Origin: Vibrio furnissii CIP 102972
GTDB lineage: Bacteria; Pseudomonadota; Gammaproteobacteria; Enterobacterales; Vibrionaceae
Length of the DNA stretch: 64,000 nt
Direction: 5' to 3'
Assembly: GCF_000176175.1 (NCBI RefSeq)
Contig: NZ_ACZP01000013.1
Coordinates: 735,695 to 799,694 of the forward strand
Position numbers and translations under genes: made by a program. The notes beneath the pieces are model-generated. The model saw only the letters and a program-made list of their open reading frames with translations. It was not told where the DNA came from and made no database searches. Below are positions 48,773 through 57,352 of the stretch, piece after piece; the first letter of the stretch is position 1; the number at the start of each line of letters is the position of its first letter.

Positions 48773-49318
48773 TCAGACAGTGACAATCGCGATACGGCTG
48801 GCAGCCGCTTCACGTTTGCTCTGACTGGTTTGATGAATTTCCTCTGGTTCAATCAGAGAAATCGCACCTGTTGGGCAAACTTCCATACACGCAGGGCCGT
48901 TGGTACGGTGAGAACATAAATCACACTTAATCGCTTGTGATTTAGGCACTTTTCGTGCGAACAAAGCACTACGTGACGTGTCTTCAATCATGGTTGTCAC
49001 GACATTCATTGCGCCGTAAGGGCAAGCAATGGCGCAGGTTTTACAGCCAATACACCGTGATTGAATCACTTTAATGTAACCGTCCTCGTGGACAATCGCG
49101 TTGTTAGGACACACTTGAGCACACGGTGCATCGTCGCATTGACGACACATCACCGGCGTGGTGACGTGAGCATTTTTAATGACCTCTAATCGAGGTAGAA
49201 AACTCTCACGATCTTGCAGTGTCCCGATACCTTCATCTTGATGTGAAATCGCGCAAGCCACTTCACACGTGCGACAGCCAATACATTTATTAGCGTCAGC
49301 AAAGACAAATCGATTCAT
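48773..49318 (-). CDS. hydN: Four-cluster ferredoxin HydN
   Basis: A 181-residue electron-transfer protein of the HycB/HydN type with four 4Fe-4S cysteine motifs: CIGCRTCEVAC, CRQCDDAPCAQVC, CIGCKTCAIAC, and CDLCSHRTNGPACMEVC. It begins MNRFVFADANKCIGC like E. coli HydN and, as there, precedes a formate dehydrogenase-linked gene. HydN aids FdhF activity. It is the first gene after the sigma-54 promoter at 49371 and 27 bases before fdhF. Confidence 0.93.
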   Translation of the reverse strand: MNRFVFADANKCIGCRTCEVACAISHQDEGIGTLQDRESFLPRLEVIKNAHVTTPVMCRQCDDAPCAQVCPNNAIVHEDGYIKVIQSRCIGCKTCAIACPYGAMNVVTTMIEDTSRSALFARKVPKSQAIKCDLCSHRTNGPACMEVCPTGAISLIEPEEIHQTSQSKREAAASRIAIVTV

Positions 49319-49370
49319 GGGATATCCTTCTGTGTCGATAGAACCGAGTCAACCACTCGGCTCCTTATAA

Positions 49371-49386
49371 GCACAAGGTGTGCCAA
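49371..49386 (-). promoter_or_regulatory. Sigma-54 promoter of hydN-fdhF
   Basis: On the minus strand TTGGCAC-N5-GTGC has GG and GC exactly 12 bases apart, as required for -24/-12 promoters. The predicted start is about 40 bases before the hydN ATG. FhlA-type sites lie upstream at 49500-49538. Confidence 0.85.
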
Positions 49387-49499
49387 TATTGAAATATCAA
49401 CAAAAATAATTTTAACTCATTGATTTTGAATCATTAAAAATCCAAAACTCGTGAGAAAATATCGAATCATTCCCGGAGTGAAGCTGAGTGCGCAATGGC

Positions 49500-49538
49500 A
49501 TCGACACAAGTGTCGATGATTTTCGGCACAAGTGTCGA
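49500..49538. promoter_or_regulatory. Tandem FhlA-type enhancer sites upstream of hydN
   Basis: Two palindromes, TCGACACAAGTGTCGA (49501-49516) and TCGGCACAAGTGTCGA (49523-49538), have centres 22 bp apart. The first centre is 137 bp upstream of the -12 GC. A near copy stands upstream of hycB. The TGTCG/CGACA half-sites agree with what I recall of E. coli FhlA targets. Confidence 0.75.
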
Positions 49539-49557
49539 CACTCAGCAAAATCTCGGG

Positions 49558-50013
49558 TTAACAGCTCTCGTAACCGCCGTGGCCTTCCCATTCAGGAAGG
49601 CGGCGATGCAGCTCGGTCACAGCCTCGGTGACCATCTCGGTCATCGGGAACGAAAACGCCACAATCGCTGGCTGAATGCCGACAAATGTGACTTCCGGAA
49701 CGAACGTTTTTAGCTCATCAATCAGGAAATTGAGCGGTAAGCTGTGCGTAGACACCATGAACATGTCTGCGATGGTATCGGACTCGATAATGCGCACTTC
49801 CCCCGCCTTTTCGCCAAAGTCAGCGGCATCCACAACCAACACGCGTCGCGGCTGAATTTTGCGGATCAGATGCAAACTATCTTCCGGCATGGTGCCGCCT
49901 TCGATCACGCTCCATCCGACCGGATGATCACGACACAGTTGCGCCAGCAGCGGACCTGCGCCGTCATCGCCCATCATGTTGTTGCCAACCGTTAACAGTA
50001 AATCTTGGCTCAT
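49558..50013 (-). CDS. hycI: Hydrogenase 3 maturation endopeptidase HycI
   Basis: HycI cuts the C-terminal tail of HycE after nickel insertion. The 151-residue protein begins with LLLTVGNNMMGDDGAG, the protease-family GN..mGDDG with the nickel-sensing acidic residue, and has VVDAADFG and STHSLPLNFLIDEL with the other ligands. The start overlaps the hycH stop (ATGA). Last gene of the hyc operon. Confidence 0.95.
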   Translation of the reverse strand: MSQDLLLTVGNNMMGDDGAGPLLAQLCRDHPVGWSVIEGGTMPEDSLHLIRKIQPRRVLVVDAADFGEKAGEVRIIESDTIADMFMVSTHSLPLNFLIDELKTFVPEVTFVGIQPAIVAFSFPMTEMVTEAVTELHRRLPEWEGHGGYESC

Positions 50014-50444
50014 GCCCCACCCCGAATCATCAAGTACATGGTCGGCTCGTTGTAGATCGCGTTCAAAATGGCGATCATACCTTTCGTCAACTGTTGGCTT
50101 TTTTCTGATTGCGTGGTGCTATCGATGCGATCCAGCGCCAGGGCTAGCATGTGAATGTGCTCTGGGAATACCGTGATCTCACCAAACATCAGAAAACCTT
50201 TCAGCTTGCGATAGGCTTCGCTGTGTTCATCAAGGCCGGAAATCCAAGCCAGGTACTCGTGACCTGAGCACTGCATTTCAGACTTCAGACAATCGACAAT
50301 GCCGAGGTGGTGGCCGATGGTCAGGCTGTAATACATGATCTGCTTCGCTTCTTCGGGCACATCGTATTTGTTGTCGACAAATTTACGGCTCAAGCGGTAG
50401 AAGTAGACCTGCCCTTCCAAATGGCGTGATTCACTGACAGCCAT
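50010..50444 (-). CDS. hycH: Formate hydrogenlyase maturation protein HycH
   Basis: HycH is needed to convert the HycE precursor to its mature form. The 144-residue protein shows [34 protein letters not shown] and [15 protein letters not shown], matching the HycH/HyfJ family. ATG 50444 follows AAGGGGC and overlaps the hycG end by 14 bases; a frame from 50471 adds 9 unsupported residues. Confidence 0.93.
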   Translation of the reverse strand: MAVSESRHLEGQVYFYRLSRKFVDNKYDVPEEAKQIMYYSLTIGHHLGIVDCLKSEMQCSGHEYLAWISGLDEHSEAYRKLKGFLMFGEITVFPEHIHMLALALDRIDSTTQSEKSQQLTKGMIAILNAIYNEPTMYLMIRGGA

Positions 50445-51249
50445 GGCAAGCCCCTTTCGGTTGATCGCCACCGGTGATTTGACGCATCACCGAACGCATC
50501 ACGCTGTTCACGATGTCGCTCAGGCGTGGGTCGTCGCGCTCACTCAAGTAGCGGATAACGTTGCTGTCCACGGTATCACTTGTACTGTTCGCCAGTACAA
50601 CCAGCAGTTCGTTGGCGATGCGTTTACCTTGGCGGTAACCCGCCAGCAGACGGGTTTCACGTTCCACCATCACGCGGATATCCATCGGAATACCGGTATG
50701 GCGCAATGTGGCCGGCGTGGATTCAACATCATGTTGTTTGGCATGCATTTTTTGTTCAAGCAGGCCGAGTGCGACTGCAAAGCCGTATAATGTCGCAGCG
50801 GGTGTTGGTGGGCAGCCCGGAATGTAAACATCCACCGGAACGATTTTGTCGGTACCACCCCAGACACAATACAAGTCGTGGAAAATACCGCCGTCGCAAC
50901 CGCACGCGCCGTAAGAGACTACGATTTTTGGATCCGGCGCCGCTTCATACGCACGCAGCGCTGGCGCGCGCATGGCACGGGTGACCGCACCCGTGAACAG
51001 CAGAATGTCGGCATGGCGTGGTGATGCGACCACTTTGATCCCAAATCGTTCTGTATCGTAAACCGGCGTTGTGGCGGCGAAGATTTCGATTTCGCACGCG
51101 TTGCAACCGCCGCAGTCGACGCGGTAAACGTAAGCAGAGCGTTTGATTTGCTTGATCAGCGCCTGTTTCAGTTTCTCATGCTGTGGAGAGACTTCGACCG
51201 GCACGGCGGTGGTGTGTTGTTCACCAGACAGTTGCTTGATACCTTTCAC
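50431..51249 (-). CDS. hycG: Hydrogenase 3 small-type Fe-S subunit HycG
   Basis: HycG is the NuoB-like subunit that carries the [4Fe-4S] cluster next to the Ni-Fe site of HycE. The 272 residues include the cluster cysteines in [20 protein letters not shown] and [10 protein letters not shown]. It is soluble and membrane-peripheral. The start overlaps hycF by four bases (ATGA). The N-terminal ~35 residues and the end GACHGCQ are variable among family members. Confidence 0.95.
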   Translation of the reverse strand: MKGIKQLSGEQHTTAVPVEVSPQHEKLKQALIKQIKRSAYVYRVDCGGCNACEIEIFAATTPVYDTERFGIKVVASPRHADILLFTGAVTRAMRAPALRAYEAAPDPKIVVSYGACGCDGGIFHDLYCVWGGTDKIVPVDVYIPGCPPTPAATLYGFAVALGLLEQKMHAKQHDVESTPATLRHTGIPMDIRVMVERETRLLAGYRQGKRIANELLVVLANSTSDTVDSNVIRYLSERDDPRLSDIVNSVMRSVMRQITGGDQPKGACHGCQ

Positions 51250-51824
51250 ATCTCCTCCGACGTCATCAGGATTAAATCATTAGGACTGGTCATAAAACGG
51301 TGGGTCGCCAAGTTGGTGCCATCGAGCATGTTGTCTGCGCGGCGACATGCCGGACAGGTTTCCAGCTGGCGGCGACGTGTGGCGAGCGCTTCACCGCTCA
51401 AGCCCGCTTGTTCCAGTGAATCCACCACGTAGTTGAGCAGTTTTTTCGCCACAAACGGACGCTGGCAGCAGGTGCAGTTGGCCAATTCGAATTCTGCACT
51501 TTCGTACAAATCTTCTTTTTTGGTCACGGCCAATTCAAACGCTTTGGAGAGTTCAATCGCGTGGGTTGGGCACACCTCTTCGCAGCGACCGCAGTAAATA
51601 CAGCGCGCCAGTGAGAGTTCCCAACGACGCGTACCGTTCTGTTCATCCGTTTCCATGATCAAGGCATTGGCCGGACAAGCGCGTGTACACGCACCGCACG
51701 AAATGCATTGGCTCGCATTCAACTCCGGTTTACCGCGAAAATCCTCGGCAACCTCAAACGGCGCAAACGGGTATTTCGCCGTCACGTCACCAGTTTTGAG
51801 AATGGTTTTGAGTAGTTTAATCAT
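51246..51824 (-). CDS. hycF: Hydrogenase 3 ferredoxin subunit HycF
   Basis: HycF is the NuoI-like 2x[4Fe-4S] protein of the peripheral arm. In 192 residues the two cluster motifs are [11 protein letters not shown] and [11 protein letters not shown] (~40-90); further Cys pairs (CTCC around 118, CPACRR around 157) are as in the HycF/HyfH group. It lies 7 bases after hycE and overlaps hycG. Confidence 0.94.
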   Translation of the reverse strand: MIKLLKTILKTGDVTAKYPFAPFEVAEDFRGKPELNASQCISCGACTRACPANALIMETDEQNGTRRWELSLARCIYCGRCEEVCPTHAIELSKAFELAVTKKEDLYESAEFELANCTCCQRPFVAKKLLNYVVDSLEQAGLSGEALATRRRQLETCPACRRADNMLDGTNLATHRFMTSPNDLILMTSEEM

Positions 51825-51831
51825 GACAGCC

Positions 51832-53577
51832 TCACAGTCCTTTCAGCGGTGAGTTTTTACGGCTCACGCTGTATTGTTCGATGGCTTTGTAGGACACGGT
51901 TTGGCTACGTTTTTTCTTGGTGTCCACGATGGTCACGCGGTCAGTACAAGAGTAACAAGGGTCCAAACTACCGATGATGAGCGGCGCATCAGCCACGGTA
52001 TTGCCACGCAGCATGTAACGCAGGGTTGGCCAGTTGGCGTAAGTGGCCGCGCGGCAACGCCAGCGGAACAGTTTTTGGTTGTCGCCCGTCATACTCCAGT
52101 GCACGTTTTCACCCCGTGGCGCTTCGGTAAAGCCCAGGGCAAATTTGTGCGGTGTGTATTCGAAATCTTCGGTCAAAATGGCGCCTGCTGGCAGGTTATC
52201 CAAACCGTATTCAATAATGTTAAGAGAATCCAACACTTCGCGGATACGTACGATGACGCGAGATTGCACGTCGCCGTTGCCCATGTGTTGCAGTTCAATC
52301 GGCACGTTCGCATATGCTTCTAGCGATTGACCATGCACCACACGCACATCACGCTCAAAACCGCTACCGCGGATCAGCGGGCCAACCGGACTGAAGTCGC
52401 GCGCGATGTCTTTTGCCAACACACCCACGCCGACCAAACGGCTGTCGATGTTGGGTGTAGAAAGCAGCACTTCCACCAACTCTTGGAAGGAGTGACGTAC
52501 TTCACGCACCATCGCGATGCCTTTCTCACGTTGCGCTTTCAAGAAATCGCGACGCACACCCCCAATCAGGTTCATGCCGTAAGTTTTACGAGCACCGGTC
52601 AGCAGCTCAGCCAGTTCCATGGTTTTTTCACGCACGCGGAAAAATTGCATGAAGCCGGAGTCAAAGCCCACAAAGTGGCTCGACAAACCAATGTTAAGCA
52701 AGTGACTGTGCAGACGTTCCACTTCAAGCAAAATGGTACGAATCATTTTCGCACGCAGTGGTACTTGGACATTGAGTGAGTTCTCAACGGTGTTGGCGTA
52801 ACCCACGCTGTGGGTGAAACCACAAATGCCGCACACGCGGTCGGCCAAAAAGCCCACTTCGTGATAGCCCATGCGTGTTTCTGCCAATTTTTCCATGCCA
52901 CGGTGTACGTAGAACATGCGGTAATCGGCATCCACGATATCTTCACCATCTACGAACAGACGGAAGTGGCCCGGTTCATCGGAGGTGATGTGCATAGGGC
53001 CGACAGGCACGATGCGGTTGGAATCGTCACCACGTTCGTTGATGAACGGGTACGTTTCTGTGTCCGTGGTCGGTTGTGGACGTTGGCGATAATCCATCGC
53101 ATCTTTACGCAATGGGTGCAGATTTTCTGGCCAGTCATCCGGTAGGATTAAACGGCGTTCGTCAGGCAGGCCCACAGGGCGCAGACCAAACATGTCGCGA
53201 ATTTCGCGCTCGCCCCAAACCGCTGCGGGAATGGTTGGCGTGATAGAGATGAACTCTTGGCTGTTGGCATCCACCAGCACTTTGACGGTGATCCAGCATT
53301 TTTCAACGCCTTCCATCGACAAGGCGTGGTACACCGCGAAGTGACCGTTGATGCTGCGTTCGTCGTTACCAAACGACACCGTCAGCCAGCCGCCTTGATC
53401 GTAGTAAAGCCATTGCATCACTTCGACCAGCGAGGTCATTTTCACGGTGATGGTGACTTGGGTGTTGGTCTGCCACTCTTCTTCAAGGATGGCACTCGGG
53501 AATTTTTGAACCAACCCCGCCAGATAGTGTTTGCCTGTTTTTGCTAAGGCATCGTTTTGTGTATTCATTGTCATCAT
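51832..53577 (-). CDS. hycE: [NiFe]-hydrogenase 3 large subunit HycE
   Basis: HycE holds the Ni-Fe(CN)2CO site that makes H2. The 581-residue precursor is NuoCD-like: an N-terminal NuoC-type domain (~1-170, with GEREIRDMFGLRP) and the catalytic domain with the metal-binding RVCGICG and DPCYSCTDR. The residues after the final Arg (VTIVDTKKKRS... to the end) are the tail that HycI removes. Two start codons (53577, 53568) are possible; I use the first. It follows hycD after 3 bases. Confidence 0.96.
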   Translation of the reverse strand: MMTMNTQNDALAKTGKHYLAGLVQKFPSAILEEEWQTNTQVTITVKMTSLVEVMQWLYYDQGGWLTVSFGNDERSINGHFAVYHALSMEGVEKCWITVKVLVDANSQEFISITPTIPAAVWGEREIRDMFGLRPVGLPDERRLILPDDWPENLHPLRKDAMDYRQRPQPTTDTETYPFINERGDDSNRIVPVGPMHITSDEPGHFRLFVDGEDIVDADYRMFYVHRGMEKLAETRMGYHEVGFLADRVCGICGFTHSVGYANTVENSLNVQVPLRAKMIRTILLEVERLHSHLLNIGLSSHFVGFDSGFMQFFRVREKTMELAELLTGARKTYGMNLIGGVRRDFLKAQREKGIAMVREVRHSFQELVEVLLSTPNIDSRLVGVGVLAKDIARDFSPVGPLIRGSGFERDVRVVHGQSLEAYANVPIELQHMGNGDVQSRVIVRIREVLDSLNIIEYGLDNLPAGAILTEDFEYTPHKFALGFTEAPRGENVHWSMTGDNQKLFRWRCRAATYANWPTLRYMLRGNTVADAPLIIGSLDPCYSCTDRVTIVDTKKKRSQTVSYKAIEQYSVSRKNSPLKGL

Positions 53578-53580
53578 CTG

Positions 53581-54534
53581 TTACCAACCAAAAATAAAAA
53601 AGACCAACGCGAGCACAGTGCCGCCAATCATGGGGAACACCGTGCGATGCATGTTGAGAAAGCGAATACGCGCCATGCAGTTTTCAACGATGCCAGCCAA
53701 CAAGAACACGACGAACAGTTTCACCAACAGGCACAACGCGGCGCTGCCCAGCTCTGCGCCGCTCAAATTCGCTGCGCGGCCCCAAGGAATGAAAATGGCC
53801 AAAAAGAGCTGTGCCACAACCAGTTGTTTCAAGCCCAAGCCGAGTTTCACCATCGCCAGACCCGCACCGGAATACTCTGTTGCTGGGCCTTCTTGCAGCT
53901 CTTGTTCTGCTTCGGCGCTGTCAAACGGCAGTTTGCCCATTTCAACGAACACAGCAAAAGCACACGCAATGCCTGCAAACAAGTAAGTCACCGGACGCAC
54001 CCACTCGCCGCTTTGCACGGTGTGGCTGATCACGCCAAGGTCAGTTGACCCCGCGCCCAGCGCCATGATGAAAATCGCGAGGATAAAGATAGGTTCAATC
54101 AAGATACCCAGCGTCAACTCGCGGCTGCTGCCCATACCGGCAAACATGCTGTTCGAATCAATTCCCGACAAGGAGAAGAAGAAACGGCCAATCGCTAACA
54201 GGTAGATGTCGGTGATCAAATCGCCCGACACCGGAAATGGCGACATGTTGGTGAAAGTTGGTAGCGACATGCTGATCAGCAGCAAGCTGGTCAGCAGCAC
54301 CCAAGGCATCATCCAAAACACAAAGCTGGCATTGGCTGGTGCCACCGATTGGCGGCGCAACAACTTACCGATATCGCGGTAATCCTGCAGAATGCCAGGA
54401 CCACGGCGAGAGTGAATTCTGGCTCGAATGACACGAGAAAAACCGGTCGCCAGCGGTGCCAGACATAACATCAGCAACGCTTGGAATACCGCAAAGATCA
54501 CCCAGTTTAAGCTGGGCATTTCTAGTGAATACAT
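53581..54534 (-). CDS. hycD: Hydrogenase 3 membrane subunit HycD
   Basis: HycD is the NuoH-like membrane protein that anchors the soluble arm. The 317 residues show about eight helices and the loop GFSRVIRARIHSRRGPGILQDYRDIGKLLRRQ, typical of the HycD/HyfC group, and FDSAEAEQELQEGP, a charged loop facing the Fe-S arm. The ATG follows the hycC stop without a gap. Confidence 0.95.
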   Translation of the reverse strand: MYSLEMPSLNWVIFAVFQALLMLCLAPLATGFSRVIRARIHSRRGPGILQDYRDIGKLLRRQSVAPANASFVFWMMPWVLLTSLLLISMSLPTFTNMSPFPVSGDLITDIYLLAIGRFFFSLSGIDSNSMFAGMGSSRELTLGILIEPIFILAIFIMALGAGSTDLGVISHTVQSGEWVRPVTYLFAGIACAFAVFVEMGKLPFDSAEAEQELQEGPATEYSGAGLAMVKLGLGLKQLVVAQLFLAIFIPWGRAANLSGAELGSAALCLLVKLFVVFLLAGIVENCMARIRFLNMHRTVFPMIGGTVLALVFFIFGW

Positions 54535-56466
54535 TTACATAACTCCAGAAATCAACGGGAAAAAGATCGTGCAAAGCACCACAAGGCCAATCCAGAACGC
54601 CATGGTTCTGCGGTAAGCCCAACGCGAGATTTCTTGCCCCGCAGCCGGTTGAGACAGTAAGAAGCGCTCTGTCCACGTGCGGTGAGGTCGAGATTGATAG
54701 ATATAGCGGAACATGTGACGCATCGGCTGGGTGATCCCACCAGCAGACACTGTCATTTTTTGCTCATACTGGTAGCCGCACGCCCAAGGGTCGCCTTGGT
54801 GACGGTTCGCTAAACGTTGACGTTTGTGGAAGGCCAGAATCGCCATGGGTACTAACAGCAGCAGAGCCAGTGCACACAAGATGAGTGGCGTCGATAGCAG
54901 CGCCTGCATGTTGCTGGCAGGGAACAACGACATGCCTTGTGCCACAGTGACCGCGCCAGTTTGCAGCGTTGCGCTGGCAATATCGGCGATGTACGGTGCA
55001 ATCCATGGTGATGCAATGCCCAGCACCACACACAGCACAGACAAACCGATCGTCGCATTCACCATCGCGTTGCCCACTTCAGTGGCGTTTTCCGCGGCAT
55101 CAGATTTCGCCGCGCCACCAAAACAGATGCCGTACACTTTGACAAAACACATGCACGCCAGCGCGCCGGTCAAAGCCAGCATCACCGCGCCAAATGGGCC
55201 AAAGACAAGGTGCGCAACACTGCCGGTTTGGCTGATAGAAAACAGCGATTGGTAAATAAACCATTCACTCACAAAGCCGTTCAGCGGTGGCAGCGCAGAA
55301 ATCGCCATGCTACCAATCAAGAAAGTCAGCGCAGTTTTTGGCATACGTTTCGCCAAACCGCCCATTTTTTCCATGTCTTTGGTGTGTAGGCGGTAAACCA
55401 GCGAGCCGGAACCCAAACACAACAACCCTTTAAACACAGCGTGGTTGAGCAAGTGATACAACGCGCCCAGCAAACCCAGTACTGCAATCACCATGTGATC
55501 GGTCGCGATGCCCATCATGCTCACGCCCACACCCATCAAGATGATCCCGATGTTTTCCACTGAGTGGTAAGCCAGCAGTTGCTTGATGTTGTGTTCTGCC
55601 AGCGCAAACATGACGCCCAGCACAGACGACAGCGCACCGAAAATCAGCACCACCAAACCCCACCACCATTGGGTCGCACCAAGAAACACAATGGCGACTT
55701 TCAGCAAACCGTATACGCCCAGTTTCACCATCACACACGACATCAAGGTCGCACAGTGTGACGGCGCCAATGGGTACGCTCTCGGCAGCCATTCGTGGAA
55801 GAAAATACCGGCAGACTTAATGCCAAAACCAATCAGCGCCAATACAAAGGTCAGCGACGCCAATTCACCTTGCGGCGGGGTCGCAATCCAATCACTGAAC
55901 ATCAGGCTGTTGGCGTGATAGGCCAAAATCGCAAAGGTAGCGACGATAAACACGTTCGCCACATGGTCCATCACCAAGTAATGTAAACCTGCTTTACGGT
56001 GTGCAGCGGTGTTTCCTTGAATCACCAAAGCAAACGAGCTGAGTGAGATGATTTCCACAATGATTAAGAACGCGATCGCCTGATTGGCTGCCACTAACGC
56101 AGTCATCGCACCAGCGAACAGGTTAAATAAAACCGTAATGGAACGGGCGCCCTTGCCCAGGTACTCATCAAGATAATTCATCGCGTATCCCGCAGCGGCA
56201 ATCGCAACAATCGCAATCACCAACAGCAACAACGCGGATAATTTATCCAGCACAAACACATCGTAAAACAAGCTAAATTGCAGCGTATATCCAATCGGAT
56301 GAACGATCACAGCCACAGCAGAAATCAGGCTCAAAATGCCCGCAAACATACTGATCACGCTGGATAAACGCAGGTTTTCCCACTCATGATGACGAGAGAA
56401 CATGGCCACAAACGCCGCAGCGAGATAACCACACAGGGATAACGCGGTAAGCACAAGAGGATTCAT
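54535..56466 (-). CDS. hycC: Hydrogenase 3 antiporter-like membrane subunit HycC
   Basis: HycC is the NuoL/MrpA-type subunit, thought to move ions during H2 evolution. The 643 residues have some 15 helices, with conserved LLAYHSVENIGIILMG, FHEWLPRAYPLAPS and LYHLLNHAVFKGLLCLGSG holding the His/Lys of the proton path. Only one such subunit is present and hyfDEF genes are absent, so the complex is the small FHL-1 (hydrogenase-3) type, not the hydrogenase-4 type. Confidence 0.95.
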   Translation of the reverse strand: MNPLVLTALSLCGYLAAAFVAMFSRHHEWENLRLSSVISMFAGILSLISAVAVIVHPIGYTLQFSLFYDVFVLDKLSALLLLVIAIVAIAAAGYAMNYLDEYLGKGARSITVLFNLFAGAMTALVAANQAIAFLIIVEIISLSSFALVIQGNTAAHRKAGLHYLVMDHVANVFIVATFAILAYHANSLMFSDWIATPPQGELASLTFVLALIGFGIKSAGIFFHEWLPRAYPLAPSHCATLMSCVMVKLGVYGLLKVAIVFLGATQWWWGLVVLIFGALSSVLGVMFALAEHNIKQLLAYHSVENIGIILMGVGVSMMGIATDHMVIAVLGLLGALYHLLNHAVFKGLLCLGSGSLVYRLHTKDMEKMGGLAKRMPKTALTFLIGSMAISALPPLNGFVSEWFIYQSLFSISQTGSVAHLVFGPFGAVMLALTGALACMCFVKVYGICFGGAAKSDAAENATEVGNAMVNATIGLSVLCVVLGIASPWIAPYIADIASATLQTGAVTVAQGMSLFPASNMQALLSTPLILCALALLLLVPMAILAFHKRQRLANRHQGDPWACGYQYEQKMTVSAGGITQPMRHMFRYIYQSRPHRTWTERFLLSQPAAGQEISRWAYRRTMAFWIGLVVLCTIFFPLISGVM

Positions 56467-56468
56467 GG

Positions 56469-57074
56469 TTACGACTCCATATTGACAACAGCGGAGACGC
56501 TCGACGCCGCTTCACGTTTTGCATCACGCGCTTGCAAAGCACTCGCTTCGTCCACCAGCACAATCGCACCCGTTGGACACACTTCCATACAGGCCGGACC
56601 TTGGTCGCGGAATCCGCACAGGTCGCATTTCACGGCAATGCTTTTCACGCCCGGCTCCCACGCCAACAGATCGTGGCCAAAACTTTTCGGATTCGACGTA
56701 CAAGGATTACTAGAACGCGGCGTTGAAGGGATAAAGGTGTCGTAGCTATGAGACATCGCAACAGGACGGCTGCCATCCAGCGCGATCGCACCAAAAGGAC
56801 ACGCCACAGCACATAAGGTACAACCTATGCACAATGTTTCTTGTAAGAGAATGCGATCCTCTTCTTTTTTGATCGCGTGAACCGGACAAACCGTCGCACA
56901 AGGTGCGTCTTCACAATGTCGACACATAATCGGCGCGGTCGCGTCGTTATGCTTGACTACGGTTAAGCGAGGATGACTTTGCAACCCTTGTTTCTTATGC
57001 ACATCGGAACATGCTGCCATGCATGTTTGACAGCCAATGCATTTTGTTGGGTCGGCAACCACAAAGCTTTTCAT
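56469..57074 (-). CDS. hycB: Formate hydrogenlyase ferredoxin subunit HycB
   Basis: HycB passes electrons from FdhF to the hydrogenase. The 201 residues carry four [4Fe-4S] motifs: CIGCQTCMAAC, CRHCEDAPCATVC, CIGCTLCAVAC, CDLCGFRDQGPACMEVC. A Ser/Pro-rich linker (~105-135) separates the third and fourth. First gene of the hyc operon, 35 bases from the sigma-54 -12 element. It starts 2 bases before hycC and no hycA repressor gene precedes it. Confidence 0.95.
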   Translation of the reverse strand: MKSFVVADPTKCIGCQTCMAACSDVHKKQGLQSHPRLTVVKHNDATAPIMCRHCEDAPCATVCPVHAIKKEEDRILLQETLCIGCTLCAVACPFGAIALDGSRPVAMSHSYDTFIPSTPRSSNPCTSNPKSFGHDLLAWEPGVKSIAVKCDLCGFRDQGPACMEVCPTGAIVLVDEASALQARDAKREAASSVSAVVNMES

Positions 57075-57108
57075 AGTATACCCTGGTTGTTAATAGTGCC
57101 CTTTAAGA

Positions 57109-57124
57109 GCATAAACCGTGCCAG
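57109..57124 (-). promoter_or_regulatory. Sigma-54 promoter of the hyc operon
   Basis: On the minus strand CTGGCAC-N5-ATGC is a near-ideal -24/-12 element with GG and GC 12 bases apart. The predicted start is about 23 bases before the hycB ATG. Confidence 0.88.
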
Positions 57125-57210
57125 AACGTAAACTTTAATTTAAATCATTAAAAAACAATAAGTTAAATTAAAATCCATTCCAAAATTGTTCCATATTTAG
57201 ACACGTCATT

Positions 57211-57256
57211 GTGTGTCGACATTCCCCTCGACACACCCCGTCGACACTTGTGACGA
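57211..57256. promoter_or_regulatory. FhlA-type enhancer sites upstream of hycB
   Basis: TCGACACTTGTGACGA (57241-57256) has the same 7-2-7 layout as the hydN sites. GTGTCGA (57213-57219) and TCGACAC (57228-57234) give further half-sites. The centre of the 7-2-7 site is 139 bp from the -12 GC, against 137 bp at hydN. Confidence 0.72.
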
Positions 57257-57274
57257 CACTCACATTTTCCCGCT

Positions 57275-57314
57275 TAAAAAACAAAACGGCAGAGGGAGTT
57301 CCCTCTGCCGTTTT
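57275..57314 (-). terminator. Terminator of selA-selB
   Basis: On the minus strand AAAACGGCAGAGGG-AACT-CCCTCTGCCGTTTT is a perfect 14-bp stem followed by GTTTTTT, 39 bases after the selB stop. It insulates hyc from read-through. Confidence 0.9.
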
Positions 57315-57352
57315 ACTGTCCATGATGCTGTGATTTTGCGGTGACATTTGGC

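Noticed and set aside
49420..49436. FNR site near hydN (TTGAT...ATCAT)
   Set aside because: Half-sites are 5 bases apart instead of 4 and the second half is imperfect.
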